From JAXJQF01 sp036311285 (GTDB lineage: Bacteria; Pseudomonadota; Gammaproteobacteria; Enterobacterales; Succinivibrionaceae): a stretch of 16,231 nt of DNA. The position numbers and the translations under genes were made by a program. Shown one piece after another: positions 15,732 to 16,231 of this stretch; the stretch's first letter is position 1, and each line of letters begins with the position of its first letter. Below the pieces are notes generated by a model. That model saw nothing but the letters and a program-made list of their open reading frames with translations. It had not been told where the DNA came from and did no database searches. The stretch spans positions 1 to 16,231 of the forward strand of contig JAXJQF010000152.1 of NCBI GenBank assembly GCA_036311285.1, in the 5' to 3' direction.

Positions 15732-16215
15732 GGTTCTAATAAATCTTATAATTTAAAATAAAAGTAAATATTGGTTATCTGGTCCCAAAATAACAAAAAG
15801 AAGAATAAGTATTCAAATTAATTCATTGTTATTCGTTAGTCATTATAAAGCATACATTGTAAATAAAAGAAATTTAAATGACAAAAATTATAATTTACAT
15901 AATAAAATGTCACTTTATGGCATACTTGTAGATTTTTAATAAAATCTTTATCGATAATTTATATTATTATTTATAATGTGTGTTGAAATTTGCAATATAG
16001 TTGCAATATACAAATATATTGCATAAAGCAAAATTATGATAAATGCAAAATGTTATATTTTTGCCCAAGTTATCGCATTTAGCAAATAATAAAAACGATT
16101 AATTTTAAAATTAAATTTTACATTTTAAGATATTAGTTTGCTGAATTTTTGTAAACTCCTTGATAATCAAAGGTTTGAACTATTTTAATAAACATTGATT
16201 ATTTTTTATCATTTG
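15732..16215. other. Right-hand intergenic region upstream of zupT and of the next gene
   Basis: Nearly 500 bp with no gene visible. It should hold the zupT promoter on the minus strand. Candidates such as ATTATA (complement TATAAT) at 15842-15847 and at 15887-15892 lack well-placed -35 elements. It also contains a 7-bp hairpin (AGATTTT / AAAATCT, 15930-15947), the palindrome TTATCGATAA (15948-15957), a TGCAATATA repeat cluster (15990-16023) and TTGATAATCAA (16160-16170). Confidence 0.55.
15990..16023. repeat. TTGCAATATA repeat cluster, possible enhancer site
   Basis: TTGCAATATA occurs at 15990-15999 and again at 16001-16010. The second copy, after CAAA, is followed by its inverted partner TATATTGCA (16015-16023), forming a perfect 9-bp dyad. 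The cluster is about 195-230 bp upstream of the sigma-54 -24 element at the window edge, a distance typical of activator sites for such promoters. A regulatory role is inferred, not shown. Confidence 0.5.
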
Positions 16216-16231
16216 TTGGCACAGTGATTGC
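16216..16231 (+). promoter_or_regulatory. Near-consensus sigma-54 promoter at the right edge
   Basis: TTGGCACAGTGATTGC matches TGGCAC-N5-TTGC in full. GG is at 16218-16219 and GC at 16230-16231, exactly 10 bp apart. It points rightward, so the gene it controls lies outside the window. Given the RpoN promoter of motY in the same window, a flagellar gene is a fair guess but nothing here shows it. Confidence 0.85.

Noticed and set aside
15745..15750. TATAAG on the minus strand as the zupT -10
   Set aside because: It would leave a leader of only a few nucleotides and has no matching -35 element.
15523..15756. 77-codon plus-strand open frame over the zupT start
   Set aside because: Antisense to conserved ZupT coding sequence and without a ribosome binding site.

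Overview
The window is AT-rich DNA that reads as a chromosomal segment of a flagellated gammaproteobacterium. Three things support this. RNase T (rnt) is a largely gammaproteobacterial enzyme. The MotY homologue belongs to gammaproteobacterial polar flagella. RpoB and RpoC align throughout with the E. coli proteins, including the lineage inserts typical of proteobacteria. Strong AT bias and several private RNA polymerase inserts fit an AT-rich anaerobic lineage such as Succinivibrionaceae, but that placement is a guess.

Layout. A small hairpin terminator (19-38) lies downstream of rnt (169-978, minus strand). rnt is divergent from motY (1320-2225, plus strand). The rnt/motY neighbourhood is known from Vibrio and, with pyrC between, from Pseudomonas. 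motY has a clear sigma-54 (-24/-12) promoter at 1239-1254. After 557 bp without a gene come rpoB (2783-7243) and rpoC (7297-11883). These are driven by an extended -10 promoter at about 2614-2641, preceded by a hairpin-rich leader, separated by a 10-bp hairpin, and closed by a strong terminator at 11908-11934. The rplKAJL genes that normally precede rpoBC are absent here.

Two plus-strand genes for exported proteins follow. One is an unrecognised 226-residue protein (12239-12919). The other is a 594-residue predicted lipoprotein (12990-14774) whose central part looks like a kexin-type subtilase with no recognisable catalytic motifs. A convergent zupT-type ZIP metal transporter (14895-15731, minus strand) closes the gene content. 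The last 500 bp is non-coding. It holds a repeat/hairpin cluster at 15990-16023 and ends exactly on a near-consensus sigma-54 promoter (16216-16231) pointing out of the window, so the next gene to the right is probably also under RpoN control.

Functionally there are three themes: core transcription machinery with unusual inserts (rpoBC), RpoN-linked flagellar gene control (motY and the right-edge promoter), and envelope or metal functions (secreted pair, zupT). No tRNA, rRNA, CRISPR, insertion sequence or phage gene was seen.
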